Shown here in pieces: positions 1 to 9,586 of a DNA stretch of 64,000 bases. The position numbers and the translations under genes were made by a program. The DNA comes from Pontibacter lucknowensis. Its GTDB lineage: Bacteria; Bacteroidota; Bacteroidia; Cytophagales; Hymenobacteraceae. How positions within the stretch are numbered: position 1 is the first letter of the stretch; every line of letters begins with the position of its first letter. The notes under the pieces are model-generated. The model had not been told where the DNA came from. It ran no database searches and saw only the letters and a program-made list of their open reading frames with translations. The stretch lies in contig NZ_FTNM01000005.1 in NCBI RefSeq assembly GCF_900156415.1, forward strand, positions 124,001 through 188,000, in the 5' to 3' direction.

Positions 1-2
1 TA

Positions 3-1049
3 GCAGCCGAAGTGCGCCGACCGCAGACGCCTGCAAAGCCGTACCCTTACCAGGAGCAGGAAGTGACCGTGGAGAACAAGGCAGCAGGCATCACACTGGC
101 GGGCACACTCACTATACCTGAGGGCAAAGGCAGGCATCCGGCCGTGATCCTCTTTACCGGCTCCGGCACCCAGGACCGCGATATGACCCTGATGGGACAC
201 AAGCCTTTTCTGGTGCTGGCCGACCACCTCACCCGCCAGGGCTTTGCCGTGCTGCGCCTCGACGACCGTGGTGCAGGCAAGTCGGGAGGCAATGCTATGT
301 TGGCCACTACCCAGGACTTTACCTCAGATGCACAGGCTGCCTATACCTTCCTGAAGTCGCACCAGTCCGTGAACCCTAGGAAAGTGGGTTTACTAGGTAT
401 AAGCGAGGGCGCTCTGATAGCGAGTAGTGTTGCCGCCACTAACAAAGATGTAGCCTTTGTAGTGCTGCTGGCTGGCAGTGCCATGCCGGGTGTTGAGCTG
501 CTCGTGCAGCAAAATGAAGCGCTTTATAAAAAAGGGGGCATACCTGAAGAAACGCTGCAGAAACTACTGAAGCTGCGACGCGCGCAGTTCGAAACCGCCG
601 CAACGGAAGTCGATGTGTACGCAGCCAGCCAAAAGATAAGAGCGCTCGAACAGGAAGCAAAAGCCGGTATGACGGAGCAGGAAATAAAACAGCTGCAGCT
701 GAGCCCTGAAGCGGAGAATGCCATTGTAGCGCAATTGAGCCTACCCTGGGCTCGGCACTTCCTGGCCTACGACCCAGCCCCTGCCCTGCGCCAGTTGAAA
801 ATGCCCGTGCTCGCCCTTAACGGCAGCAAAGACTTGCAAGTAGCTGCTGCAGCCAATCTCTCCGCCACCGAAAAAGCCTTGAAAGCCGCTGGCAACAAAC
901 GCAACACCATCAAAGAACTGCCAGGCCTCAACCACATCTTTCAGACGGCTGACACCGGCTTGCCCGGCGAGTATGCTACTATTGAGGAAACCATGGCTCC
1001 TGTGGCGCTGGAGACGATCAGCGCGTGGATGAAGGAGGTGGTAAAATAA
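3..1049 (+). CDS. alpha/beta hydrolase, 5' end cut by window edge
   Basis: Serine hydrolase of the alpha/beta fold, probably an esterase or peptidase-like enzyme of the envelope. The frame is open to the left edge (no stop in bases 3-11), so the GTG at 12 is not the real start and an N-terminal part is missing. Visible parts are a GSGTQDRD oxyanion-type loop, DDRGAGKS, the nucleophile elbow GISEG (GxSxG), an acid-bearing NGSKD loop and a C-terminal GLNH histidine, which together make a complete catalytic triad. Related Bacteroidota proteins often carry a signal peptide and an extra N-terminal domain, which would lie outside the window. The substrate cannot be told. The next gene follows after 6 bases, so the two are probably co-transcribed. 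Confidence 0.85.
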   Translation, partial: AAEVRRPQTPAKPYPYQEQEVTVENKAAGITLAGTLTIPEGKGRHPAVILFTGSGTQDRDMTLMGHKPFLVLADHLTRQGFAVLRLDDRGAGKSGGNAMLATTQDFTSDAQAAYTFLKSHQSVNPRKVGLLGISEGALIASSVAATNKDVAFVVLLAGSAMPGVELLVQQNEALYKKGGIPEETLQKLLKLRRAQFETAATEVDVYAASQKIRALEQEAKAGMTEQEIKQLQLSPEAENAIVAQLSLPWARHFLAYDPAPALRQLKMPVLALNGSKDLQVAAAANLSATEKALKAAGNKRNTIKELPGLNHIFQTADTGLPGEYATIEETMAPVALETISAWMKEVVK

Positions 1050-1055
1050 AACACA

Positions 1056-1496
1056 ATGAGCATCACAATCAGAAAAATTGCCCCGGCATATGCAGGCGCC
1101 CTTGCCAGCCTTTCCCAACAGTTTGGCTATAACGTGTCGGCAGAGGAAATGGAGCAGCGAATAGGCCAGGTATTGGCCCGAAAAGAGCATTGCGGATTTG
1201 TAGCAATTAAAGCTGATCAGATAGTCGGCTGGATACATGGCTTCCATACCTTTCGCCTGGAGTCAGAGCCATTTGTGGAGATCGGTGGCCTGGTCGTGGA
1301 TCAGAATTTTCGTCGTCAAGGTATAGGGCAGCAGCTGGTACATAAGGTAAACGAGTGGGCTGCTGACCAGTCAGTTGGAAGACTACGGGTACGCTGCCAT
1401 ACCGCACGAACCGACACTCATGTTTTCTACCAGAAAACTGGCTTCACGGAAAGCAAAGAGCAAAAAGTATTCGACATGCCTGTTACGCTACAGTAG
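1056..1496 (+). CDS. GNAT family N-acetyltransferase
   Basis: A 146-residue single-domain acetyltransferase using acetyl-CoA. The pyrophosphate-binding loop (motif A) is RRQGIGQ at residues 86-92, preceded by the usual beta-4 strand (VEIGGLVVDQNF), and a C-terminal FYQKTGF motif B follows. Length matches the family minimum, so the gene is complete. It starts 6 bases after the hydrolase, which suggests one transcript. The acceptor (small molecule or protein) cannot be predicted from the sequence. Confidence 0.9.
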   Translation: MSITIRKIAPAYAGALASLSQQFGYNVSAEEMEQRIGQVLARKEHCGFVAIKADQIVGWIHGFHTFRLESEPFVEIGGLVVDQNFRRQGIGQQLVHKVNEWAADQSVGRLRVRCHTARTDTHVFYQKTGFTESKEQKVFDMPVTLQ

Positions 1497-1571
1497 CTTT
1501 TGCTCTTTTCGGGCAGGTATAAAAATTACCCCGAAATTCTGTTCATTTGCAGCTTCATCCTTATCTGCACT

Positions 1572-2609
1572 ATGAAAAACCTAACCCAGGAAGCACTCGA
1601 CAAGATCCTGGCGAGTACTGCCGCAAAAAAACACATCCACGGCGCCGCTTTTCGGGTGGAGGCTGCCGATGGCTCATTTTCACTGATGAGCGCTGCTGGC
1701 AACATGCAGCCGGATACTCCCTTCTACATCGCGAGCGTCAACAAAATTATACTGGCCGCTGTGACGCTCCGGCTTGTAAGAGATGGCAGACTGGGCCTGG
1801 ACGATAAAATCAGGGCATACCTGCCTGCCGGGTTGATGCAGGGGCTGCATGTATACAAGGGTCTGGATTATGCAGAGGAACTGACGATCAGGCACCTCAT
1901 CTCCCAGACATCCGGTCTGCCCTGCTACCTCATAGACAAGTGTCCGGGGCAGCCAAAACTGATGAAGGAACTGCTCAGCAGCCAGGACGCCGCCTGGCCA
2001 CTTGAAAAAACCATAGAGCAGGTAAAGCAGATGCGCACGAAGTTCGCTCCTGGCCAGCCAGGCAAGGCCAGTTATGGAAACACCAATTTCAAGTTGCTGG
2101 GGCGGATACTGGAGTCGGTAATGGCGCAGCCACTGGATCAAATCCTGGCTGCTGTTTTCGAAGAGTTAGGTATGGCCGCTACCTATGTCATCAGCCTGCA
2201 AGAGAGCAGGACGTTCAGCCCTTTTTATCACAAAAGTCACCAGGTCAGCCTGCCGCTATACCTGTCCTCCTCCCGGTACGACATAGTTTCCACGACGCAG
2301 GACCTGATGACTTTTGTGAAAGCCTTCTTCAACGGACATTTCTACCCGAAAAACAGATTGCAGGAGCTTGAGCAATGGAACAGCATTTTCTTCCCGTTCA
2401 AGTACGGCATCGGCATACAGAAATTCTACACGCCCCGCCTCCTTTCGCCCTTCAAAGCCATACCTGACCTGATTGGCCACTGCGGCTCTACGGGCACCGC
2501 AGCTTTTTACATACCTGCCAAAAGTGCGTTTGTAACAGGAGCTATCAACCAGGCCAGCAGTCCGAGTATGTTATTTCAAACGCTGATTAAGATTGCGAAT
2601 AAGCTGTAA
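1572..2609 (+). CDS. serine hydrolase, beta-lactamase / penicillin-binding family
   Basis: A 345-residue protein of the class C beta-lactamase / DD-peptidase family. Motifs are S55-V-N-K58 (SxxK nucleophile and base), Y168-G-N170 (YxN) and H303-C-G305 (in place of KTG). I chose the ATG at 1572 because it gives a normal family N-terminus; the longer frame from 1500 adds a hydrophobic but atypical leader that runs through the intergenic region. No signal peptide is visible from the chosen start. If the upstream start were used, the leader could act as an export signal, so location is uncertain. Such proteins in Bacteroidota are usually esterases or peptidases rather than resistance enzymes. Confidence 0.85.
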   Translation: MKNLTQEALDKILASTAAKKHIHGAAFRVEAADGSFSLMSAAGNMQPDTPFYIASVNKIILAAVTLRLVRDGRLGLDDKIRAYLPAGLMQGLHVYKGLDYAEELTIRHLISQTSGLPCYLIDKCPGQPKLMKELLSSQDAAWPLEKTIEQVKQMRTKFAPGQPGKASYGNTNFKLLGRILESVMAQPLDQILAAVFEELGMAATYVISLQESRTFSPFYHKSHQVSLPLYLSSSRYDIVSTTQDLMTFVKAFFNGHFYPKNRLQELEQWNSIFFPFKYGIGIQKFYTPRLLSPFKAIPDLIGHCGSTGTAAFYIPAKSAFVTGAINQASSPSMLFQTLIKIANKL

Positions 2610-2688
2610 CTCCTCATCCATACCTTGATTTTCAGTTAGAAGGCCTTGCAAAGCCAAACATACAGAAGTTGTTCTGAGTAAGCAGAGT

Positions 2689-3279
2689 ATGAAAGCACTC
2701 ATTTTACTAGGCACTCTCAAAAAAGAAGGTATGTCCAATACGGAGGTTCTGTCCGAGTTTCTGGCAGGATACTTTAAGAAGCAGGACATTGACTGCAGCA
2801 TCGTCAAGCTGGTTGAGCATAACATTCTGGCAGGCACTTACAGCGATATGGGCGAAGGAGACGACTGGCCAGGTATACTGCAACAGATACTCGCTGCCGA
2901 CATTATTGTATTTGCCACACCGATCTGGTGGAACAACCAATCGTCAGAGATACAGCGGGTGATCGAGCGACTCGACGAGCTGCACGATGAAATCTTAGAA
3001 GGCAAAAAATCCAGACTAGAGGGCAAAGTAGGTGGCATTGTGATAACGGGCGACTCTGACGGTGCGCAGCACATCATTGCCAACATCAGTAACTTTTATA
3101 ATGCAGTGGGTATGGTACTGCCTCCCTATGCCTCGCTTTCGGTGCTGTGGGAGAAACAGGCCAAAGGAGAAAAGACCAGCCGCGAAGAGCTAATGAAAAA
3201 ATACGAGGAGGACTACGCCAGCACAGCCGAATCAATGGTCAAGCAGATGCTCCGCTATCTCCCGAAATCTTCTTCCTGA
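2689..3279 (+). CDS. flavodoxin-fold NAD(P)H/FMN-dependent oxidoreductase
   Basis: A 196-residue protein of the NADPH-dependent FMN reductase / flavodoxin superfamily. It has an N-terminal beta strand and phosphate-type loop (ALILLGTLKKEG, then SNTEVL) and a FATPIWWNNQSSE motif around residues 85-97, where the family contacts the flavin ring and the partner subunit. Length is normal and the start is a clean ATG. Probably cytosolic, moving electrons from NAD(P)H to a quinone or small acceptor. The exact substrate is unknown. No terminator is evident after it. Confidence 0.85.
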   Translation: MKALILLGTLKKEGMSNTEVLSEFLAGYFKKQDIDCSIVKLVEHNILAGTYSDMGEGDDWPGILQQILAADIIVFATPIWWNNQSSEIQRVIERLDELHDEILEGKKSRLEGKVGGIVITGDSDGAQHIIANISNFYNAVGMVLPPYASLSVLWEKQAKGEKTSREELMKKYEEDYASTAESMVKQMLRYLPKSSS

Positions 3280-3322
3280 ATTTTACCTGATTGGCCTGCT
3301 TTATGACTGCTATCGCAGGTTA

Positions 3323-3646
3323 TTAGGGATGGGCAACATCTGGAGTTAAACCTGTGGCCGGTGCTGCGTCGGGATGTAGCTCAAACACAACTTCCCCGAC
3401 AGTAGGACCATCTTGCGCCGCCTGCCTGATCAGGCCTTGTAACTTACGTCCTGCCTTTTCCATATGGATGGGGCACAAATAAGTGAGCAGCATAAAATAC
3501 TCATCACCCTCCTCCCCCATGAAAAGGTACAGGTTGTGTGTACTTTCACCGAAAAAGTTTAGCGTACGGGTTTCGACACGTTTAATGTCAACAAGTGGAA
3601 TGGAAGCTTTCACAGAGCCGTTAGACTCTATTAATCTTATAATCAT
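3323..3646 (-). CDS. hypothetical protein, 107 residues
   Basis: I do not recognise this family. The N-terminal two thirds look like a small alpha/beta domain (IRLIESNGSV, then LVDIKRVETRTLNFFG), with a proline/alanine-rich C-terminal tail. The frame is complete with an ATG start, lies between convergent or separate genes and overlaps nothing, and its codon use resembles its neighbours. A shorter frame on the opposite strand is less convincing. No signal peptide or membrane segment is visible. Confidence 0.55.
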   Translation of the reverse strand: MIIRLIESNGSVKASIPLVDIKRVETRTLNFFGESTHNLYLFMGEEGDEYFMLLTYLCPIHMEKAGRKLQGLIRQAAQDGPTVGEVVFELHPDAAPATGLTPDVAHP

Positions 3647-3789
3647 GGCCTATGCTGATAAATGTATTATAAACCTAGGCTGTGGCTGAATTGCCGAACA
3701 GACTGCAGTTTAACAAAATAAAAGCAGAGCTAATAGCGATAACTGGTTTATTACATATTATATTCTTCAGGCAGCCTGCGGGTTCTTAA

Positions 3790-4011
3790 CTACGGCACCG
3801 GATCATAACCACTCCCACCCCACGGATGGCACCGCCCAATCCGCTTGAGCGCCATCCAACCGCCTTTAAAAGGTCCATACTTATTCACGGCACCAAGTGC
3901 ATAGGCTGAGCAGGTCGGCGTATAACGGCAAGTGGCTGGCTTCAGAGGGGAAATCATGTTGCGGTATACCCAAAGGAGTGCGAGCAATAGTTTTTTAAAA
4001 AGCCAGGTCAT
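3790..4011 (-). CDS. yidD: membrane protein insertion efficiency factor YidD
   Basis: A 73-residue YidD (DUF37) protein that helps the YidC insertase at the inner membrane. The hallmark cysteine motif [11 protein letters not shown] is present around residues 28-38, with an amphipathic N-terminal helix ([17 protein letters not shown]) and the [15 protein letters not shown] end typical of the family. Length is standard. It stands alone here, away from rnpA/yidC, which is common in Bacteroidota. Confidence 0.95.
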   Translation of the reverse strand: MTWLFKKLLLALLWVYRNMISPLKPATCRYTPTCSAYALGAVNKYGPFKGGWMALKRIGRCHPWGGSGYDPVP

Positions 4012-4069
4012 GGTACGGTTTTGGTGCGTTTTATTTGCCGAACAACTGTTAGGTAACGCAATTTTTAAA

Positions 4070-4077
4070 TAAATTTG
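4070..4077 (+). promoter_or_regulatory. Bacteroidota-type -7 box for the S46 peptidase
   Basis: The sequence TAAATTTG fits the TAnnTTTG -7 consensus of the Bacteroidota housekeeping sigma factor and lies 30 bases before the ATG at 4108. A clear TTTG -33 box is not visible at the right spacing. Confidence 0.5.
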
Positions 4078-4107
4078 TCACAGTTTAACTAATCTAAACA
4101 AAATTTC

Positions 4108-6438
4108 ATGTTAAAAAGAATCCTTTCACTCCTTCTTTTAGTTTCGCTTTGCGTGCCCTTCGCCAAAGCGGACGAAGGTATGTGGCTGCCGATGCTGATC
4201 AAGCGCCTGAACCACGCTGACATGCAGAAAAAAGGCCTGCAGCTGACTGCCGAAGAAATCTACAACGTGAACAACTCCAGCCTCAAGGACGCCATTGTGC
4301 AGTTCGGCGGCTTCTGTACAGGTGAGTTCATCTCTGCCGAAGGTCTGTTGCTGACCAACCACCACTGTGGTTACGGACAGATCCAGTCACACTCTACCCC
4401 TGAGAAAGACTACCTGACCAATGGCTTCTGGGCCATGGACCGCAAGCAGGAACTTCCAAACGAAGGCCTGTTCGTGGACATCCTGGTGCGTATGGACGAC
4501 GTGACTGCCAAAGTGCTGGAGGGTATTGATAACAACACACCTGAGAAAGAGCGTCTGCAGCTTGCCTCGCAGCGCGCGCAGGCAATCGCCAAGGAAGCCA
4601 GTGAGAATGGCCGCTACGTGTCTTACGTGCGCGACTTCTTCAACGGAAATGAGTATTACCTGTTCATCTACGAGCGCTTCAACGATGTGCGCCTGGTGGG
4701 CACGCCTCCATCTGCCGTTGGCAAGTTTGGTGGCGACACCGACAACTGGATGTGGCCGCGCCACACAGGTGACTTCGCGATGTTCCGTGTGTACATGGCA
4801 CCGGACGGCAAGCCAGCTGAGTATTCTGCTCAGAACGTGCCTTACAAGCCAAAGCACCACCTGCCGATCAACATTGGCGGTGTAGAACAGGACGACTTCG
4901 CCATGGTATTCGGTTTCCCGGGCCGCACGAAGCGTTTCATGACTTCTGAGGGTTTAATTCTTGATGTAGAGCAGCTGAACAAATCGCGCATTAAACTGCG
5001 TGACAAGAAACTGGCTCTGTGGAAAGAAGACATGGACAAGAGCGACGCTACCCGCATCCAGTATGCCTCTAAGTATGCTTCAACTGCCAACTACTACAAG
5101 TATTCTATCGGTCAGAATGAAGGCATCAAGCGCATGAAGACGGTAGAAGGCAAGCGTGCGGACGAGAAGAAATTCCAGGCCTGGGCCGATGCCAATGCAG
5201 ATCGCAAAGCCATGTATGGCAGCGCCCTGAATGACATGAACGAGGCTTATAAAGAGATCGAGAAGTATAACCTAGGCAGCGTATACCTGAACGAAGCGGT
5301 ACTGGGCACAGAAGCCCTACTGTTCGCTTACCGCATGACGCCGGTTTTCAATGCTTTGAAATCAGGTAACGCTGATGCCGCTAAAAAAGCAGCCGAGGAC
5401 CTGAAGCCAAGAGCTGACGCTTTCTTCAAAGACTATAACATGGCTACTGACAAGAAAGTGTTTGCCGCCATGATGAAGTACTACCATGAAGACATCGCCA
5501 AAGATCAGCAGCCAGAGGCTTTCAAGCAGATGGTGGCCAAGTACAAAGGCGACTTTAACAAAATGGCTGACCATGTGTACAGCAACTCGTTTGTGGTAAA
5601 CAAGCAGAAGGTAGACCAGTTTTTGAACAACCCTACACAGAAACAACTGGCTAATGACCCGGCTTTCTCTTTGGTAAATTCCATCATGGAGAACTATCAG
5701 CAGAACATCGCGCCTAAACTGGCTGAGAGCAACGCCAAACTGGCCCGTGCGAACCGCCTGTACGTAGCTGGTCTGCGCCAGATGAACCCGGACAAGGTAT
5801 ACTACCCGGATGCGAACTCTACTATCCGCCTGAGCTACGGTTCAGTTAAGAACTATCAGCCATACGACGGCGTGACATATCAGACCTTCACTACATTGGA
5901 AGGTGTGATGCAGAAGGAAGACCCAAGCAACGAGGAGTTCATCGTGCCTGCGAAACTGAAGCAGCTGTACGAAGCGAAAGACTACGGCCGCTATGCCAAC
6001 AAGGACGGCGAGCTGATCGTGAACTTCATCACCGACAATGACATCACAGGTGGTAACTCAGGTTCTCCGGTGATCAACGGTAACGGTGAGCTGATCGGTC
6101 TGGCCTTCGACGGTAACTGGGAAGCTATGACTGGTGACCTGGTGTATGATCCGGATTACAAGCGTTGCATCAACGTGAGCGCCAACTACGTGCTGTTCAT
6201 GGTAGACAAATACGCCGGTGCTTCTAACCTGATTAACGAGATGACGATCGTGAGCACCAACAGCCCAGGCCCAGCTGACGCGGGCGTTGCCGCTGGCACT
6301 CCTAGCGACAATGGTTCAACTGAACTGCTGAATGCCGCCATCGAAGAAGCGAAAGCTGAACTCGCTGCAGGTAAGAAATCAGTGAAAGTTCAGAAAAAGG
6401 ACGGCAAGAAAAGAGCGAAAGTGGAAGTGAAGAACTAA
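4108..6438 (+). CDS. S46 family dipeptidyl-peptidase, DPP7-type
   Basis: A 776-residue periplasmic serine dipeptidyl-peptidase that removes dipeptides from the N-terminus of peptides, feeding amino-acid catabolism. A signal peptide ends near residue 22 (PFAKA-DEG). Catalytic residues fit S46: His in NHHCG (residues 84-88), Asp222 in RHTGDF, and Ser651 in GGNSGSP. Gly669, 18 residues after the catalytic serine, is the position reported to be Gly in DPP7 (hydrophobic P1) and Arg in DPP11 (acidic P1), so a DPP7-like preference is inferred. The last 40 residues form a Lys/Ala-rich tail (KKSVKVQKKDGKKRAKVEVKN-like) that is longer than usual. A terminator follows at 6467. Confidence 0.95.
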   Translation: MLKRILSLLLLVSLCVPFAKADEGMWLPMLIKRLNHADMQKKGLQLTAEEIYNVNNSSLKDAIVQFGGFCTGEFISAEGLLLTNHHCGYGQIQSHSTPEKDYLTNGFWAMDRKQELPNEGLFVDILVRMDDVTAKVLEGIDNNTPEKERLQLASQRAQAIAKEASENGRYVSYVRDFFNGNEYYLFIYERFNDVRLVGTPPSAVGKFGGDTDNWMWPRHTGDFAMFRVYMAPDGKPAEYSAQNVPYKPKHHLPINIGGVEQDDFAMVFGFPGRTKRFMTSEGLILDVEQLNKSRIKLRDKKLALWKEDMDKSDATRIQYASKYASTANYYKYSIGQNEGIKRMKTVEGKRADEKKFQAWADANADRKAMYGSALNDMNEAYKEIEKYNLGSVYLNEAVLGTEALLFAYRMTPVFNALKSGNADAAKKAAEDLKPRADAFFKDYNMATDKKVFAAMMKYYHEDIAKDQQPEAFKQMVAKYKGDFNKMADHVYSNSFVVNKQKVDQFLNNPTQKQLANDPAFSLVNSIMENYQQNIAPKLAESNAKLARANRLYVAGLRQMNPDKVYYPDANSTIRLSYGSVKNYQPYDGVTYQTFTTLEGVMQKEDPSNEEFIVPAKLKQLYEAKDYGRYANKDGELIVNFITDNDITGGNSGSPVINGNGELIGLAFDGNWEAMTGDLVYDPDYKRCINVSANYVLFMVDKYAGASNLINEMTIVSTNSPGPADAGVAAGTPSDNGSTELLNAAIEEAKAELAAGKKSVKVQKKDGKKRAKVEVKN

Positions 6439-6466
6439 GCTGAAACTTTCTTTAGTCAGTAATTGC

Positions 6467-6500
6467 AAAGGCGCTGGGGATATCCTCAGCGCCTTTTTGT
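6467..6500 (+). terminator. intrinsic terminator after the S46 peptidase
   Basis: The arms AAAGGCGCTGGGGA and TCCTCAGCGCCTTT pair over 14 bases with one mismatch around a two-base loop and run into a T tract. Confidence 0.85.
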
Positions 6501-6590
6501 TTGGATCAGGATTTTGAGGATTAAAAAGGATTCTGACAAACTATCTCCCTACCCCCTCGTACATAGCACTTTAGCTATAAACAAAACCGG

Positions 6591-7423
6591 ATGGGATAAC
6601 GCAACTTCTACAAAACAAACTTAATTTCCTGCTTCTCCTCTTACTGCCTTGCCTTGCACAGGCGCAGGCCGATGTACCTGCGGGTGCACGTGCCGCTGCA
6701 CTGGGTAATGCCTCTGTTACCTTGCCTGACCTTTGGGCGCTCAACAACAATGTAGCAGGTATAGGTACCCTGGAACAGGCACAGGTCGGGGCTTATGTCG
6801 AGAACCGCTTTGGCGTACGGGCTTTTTCGACGGTGGCGCTACAGGCGGTATACCCTACTGCCAGGTATGGAAACTACGGTGTGAGCATGAGCCGCTTTGG
6901 CGACGAATTGTTCAGTCAGCAGCATGTGGGAATAGGTATAGGCCACAAGTTGGGTCAGTTCAGCTTGGGCGGGAAAATAGACCTGTGGCAGGTGACTGTT
7001 GAGGGCTATGGCAGTCGAAAGGCAGTAGCGCTGTCGGTGGGCGGACAGGCGGAGATCGTGCCGGGCTTTTTCTTCGGAGCCTATGCCTACAATATCAACC
7101 AGGCCAAACTGGCCGAGTTTGATGACGAAAGGCTACCCACTGTCATGAAAGCCGGCCTAGCCTACCGCCCTTATCAGAAACTCCTCTTACTTGCCGAAAC
7201 CGAAAAGCATATTAACTTCCCCGCCAACTTCAAAGCAGGTATAGAATACCAGCTGCTGCAGGAGAAACTGGCCTTGCGCTCTGGCTTCAGCACACTTACC
7301 AATCGCGCTACCTTCGGACTTGGCTTCCGGGCAAGACAACTTTATGTTGACTATGCCTTTGGCTCCACGACTTTGCTCGGCCAAAGCCACCACCTATCAC
7401 TTTCCTATACCTTCCAAAAGTAA
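6591..7423 (+). CDS. PorV/PorQ-like outer-membrane barrel protein, start region apparently frameshifted
   Basis: An outer-membrane beta-barrel resembling the PorV/PorQ (UPF0164) group. After a signal peptide (NFLLLLLLPCLAQAQA) comes the family-like opening ADVPAGARAAALGNASVTLPD, then alternating beta strands ending in the aromatic LSLSYTFQK. The frame is open from base 6581 but has no ATG or GTG upstream of the signal peptide. The TTG at 6722 would remove the signal. An ATG at 6591 is one base out of frame and reaches a stop after two codons. Deleting or adding one base there would give a normal signal peptide start, so a frameshift, a sequencing error or a rare ATA/CTG start is likely. It lies just upstream of the helix-hairpin-helix outer-membrane protein and is probably co-expressed with it. 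Confidence 0.7.
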
Positions 7424-7495
7424 AGTCACATGAAGCAGGGTATGGCAAAAGGCTTCAGGTATAGAGTGCATCGTTTAAGACCATGGCGAGTAGCC

Positions 7496-9586
7496 ATGAA
7501 ACAAGGTATAGCGATCTTCCTTCTGATACTTTGCACCTGCATGCCACTGCAGGCACAGGACTACCCACGCCAGACATTCGACTTTGACTTGTTCGTGCAG
7601 GAGCTTTTTGCGCAGCAGGAAGACGAAAATGTGCCATACGAGGACTTCTATGAAACCCTTTTCCAGTACTTCCAACGCCCCATCGACCTCAACCGCACCA
7701 CCCCTGAAGAACTGGCCTCACTCTACATCCTGTCCCGTTCGCAGATTGCCTCCTTCTTCCGACACATCAACGAAAACGGCCCTCTGCTGAGCATCTATGA
7801 GCTACAGGCTATACCTGACTTCGACCTGATCACGATTTATAAACTCGTATACTTTGTGCGGGTTGATGATGCAGGCCTCAATGCCGACCAGCGGCCATTA
7901 CTGCAGCGTATTGTCGGCGAAGACAACAATGCCTTGATTGTCCGCTACGAGCGGACCTTGCAGGAGCGCCGCGGCTATACCTCGGTCGACACCACCAGCC
8001 GCTCCAGAACCCGCTACCTTGGCTCTCCTGACAAAGTGCTGATGCGCTACCGCGTAAGCCATACCCGCGACTACAGTCTGGGCTTTACTGCTGAGAAAGA
8101 TGCCGGGGAGCAATTGACATGGGATCCCGACACCCGACGATACGGTTTTGATTTCTACTCGGCACATCTGCAGCTCTACAACAAGGGCAAGTTCAAGTCG
8201 ATTGCGCTTGGCGATTATCAACTACAGTTCGGGCAGGGACTGCTGCTTTCGTCAGGCTATACCGTGGGAAAAGGCAGTGAGACCATCACAACAGTCAGTC
8301 GTCCGAATGTAGGTATACGACCCTACAGTTCGGTGCTGGAGCATGCCTTTTACCGGGGAGCGGCTGCCACTTATACCTTAGGCAAAGTAGATGTAACGGG
8401 TTTTGTGTCGAGCAAGCGGGTCGATGCTAACCTGCAGGCACAACTCGACACACTCGATAATTTCGGGGAATTCTTTACAGGTATACAGACCTCCGGCTTT
8501 CACCGCACACCTACCGAACTGGCGAACAGAGGGCGGGTACGGGAGCAAATAATCGGGGGGAATGCTACTTACCAGAGCCGTAACCGCACTTTGCTGGCAG
8601 GCATCACAGCGATGGCTACTACCTACAGTTCCCCCATCCAGAAAGCGGGTCTGCCCTACCAGCGCTTCGAGTTTGGCGGCACGAGCAACTACAATATCGG
8701 CACAAACTACGCCTATACCTGGCAGAACGTCTACCTGTTCGGTGAAACGGCTATCTCTAAAAGTGGTGGCCTGGGCACTGTGAACGGTTTGACGGCCAAC
8801 CTCTCCAACAAAGTGGAACTGGCCATGCTCTACCGCTATTACGCCCGCGACTTCCATACTTTTTACGGCAACGCATTCGGGGAGAGCACTCGTAACATCA
8901 ACGAACAAGGCTTTTACACAGGCATCAAAATCAAGCCCTTCCCGAAGTGGGAGCTGACAGCTTTTTATGATCGCTTCCGGTTCCCGTGGCTGCGTTATCG
9001 CGTCGATGCTCCATCACATGGCGACGAGTACATGCTCCGCCTCTATTTCCGGCCTAACAGACAGAGCTCCCTATACGCTCAGTTCCGAGCAGAAAGCAAA
9101 GGCCGCAATGTAGCCGACAACAGCACCAGTATAGACTATGTGGGACAGGCAAACCGCAAGAACTACCTGTTGTACTATGAATTCACGCCTACGCCCGTTG
9201 TAAACTTGCGCTCACGTGTACAGTTCAGCAGTTTCGAGCTGGAGTCACCGCAGACTACGGGCTATTTGATTGCGCAGGACATCAACTTCAATTTCAACAA
9301 AATACGATTGAGTAGTCGCTACGCCATTTTCGACACGGACAATTACGATACGCGGCAATACGCCTTTGAACGGGATGTGCTTTATGCTTTCTCTATACCT
9401 GCCTTCAGTGGCAGAGGCACCCGCCTGTATGCCTTACTGCAATTCAGGCCGATGCGCCGTATGGATGTGTGGGTTAAGTATGGCCTCACGCACTACCGCA
9501 ACCAGCGCACGGTTGGTTCAGGACTAGAGACGATTGAAGGACCGCGCAGATCTGATATCAGGGTGCAGACAAGGTATAGGTTTTAA
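7496..9586 (+). CDS. helix-hairpin-helix domain outer-membrane protein
   Basis: An outer-membrane protein with a signal peptide (MKQGIAIFLLILCTCMPLQAQ), a periplasmic helical part that includes a ComEA/GspK-like helix-hairpin-helix region (IDLNRTTPEELASLYIL through LLSIYELQAIPDF), and a long barrel with many aromatic-ended strands. I prefer the ATG at 7496; the ATG at 7430 would add 22 basic residues before the signal peptide. The family is widespread in Bacteroidota but its role is not established to my knowledge. Its end overlaps the sigZ end by 4 bases on the opposite strand. Pairing with the PorV-like gene suggests a joint envelope function. Confidence 0.75.
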   Translation: MKQGIAIFLLILCTCMPLQAQDYPRQTFDFDLFVQELFAQQEDENVPYEDFYETLFQYFQRPIDLNRTTPEELASLYILSRSQIASFFRHINENGPLLSIYELQAIPDFDLITIYKLVYFVRVDDAGLNADQRPLLQRIVGEDNNALIVRYERTLQERRGYTSVDTTSRSRTRYLGSPDKVLMRYRVSHTRDYSLGFTAEKDAGEQLTWDPDTRRYGFDFYSAHLQLYNKGKFKSIALGDYQLQFGQGLLLSSGYTVGKGSETITTVSRPNVGIRPYSSVLEHAFYRGAAATYTLGKVDVTGFVSSKRVDANLQAQLDTLDNFGEFFTGIQTSGFHRTPTELANRGRVREQIIGGNATYQSRNRTLLAGITAMATTYSSPIQKAGLPYQRFEFGGTSNYNIGTNYAYTWQNVYLFGETAISKSGGLGTVNGLTANLSNKVELAMLYRYYARDFHTFYGNAFGESTRNINEQGFYTGIKIKPFPKWELTAFYDRFRFPWLRYRVDAPSHGDEYMLRLYFRPNRQSSLYAQFRAESKGRNVADNSTSIDYVGQANRKNYLLYYEFTPTPVVNLRSRVQFSSFELESPQTTGYLIAQDINFNFNKIRLSSRYAIFDTDNYDTRQYAFERDVLYAFSIPAFSGRGTRLYALLQFRPMRRMDVWVKYGLTHYRNQRTVGSGLETIEGPRRSDIRVQTRYRF

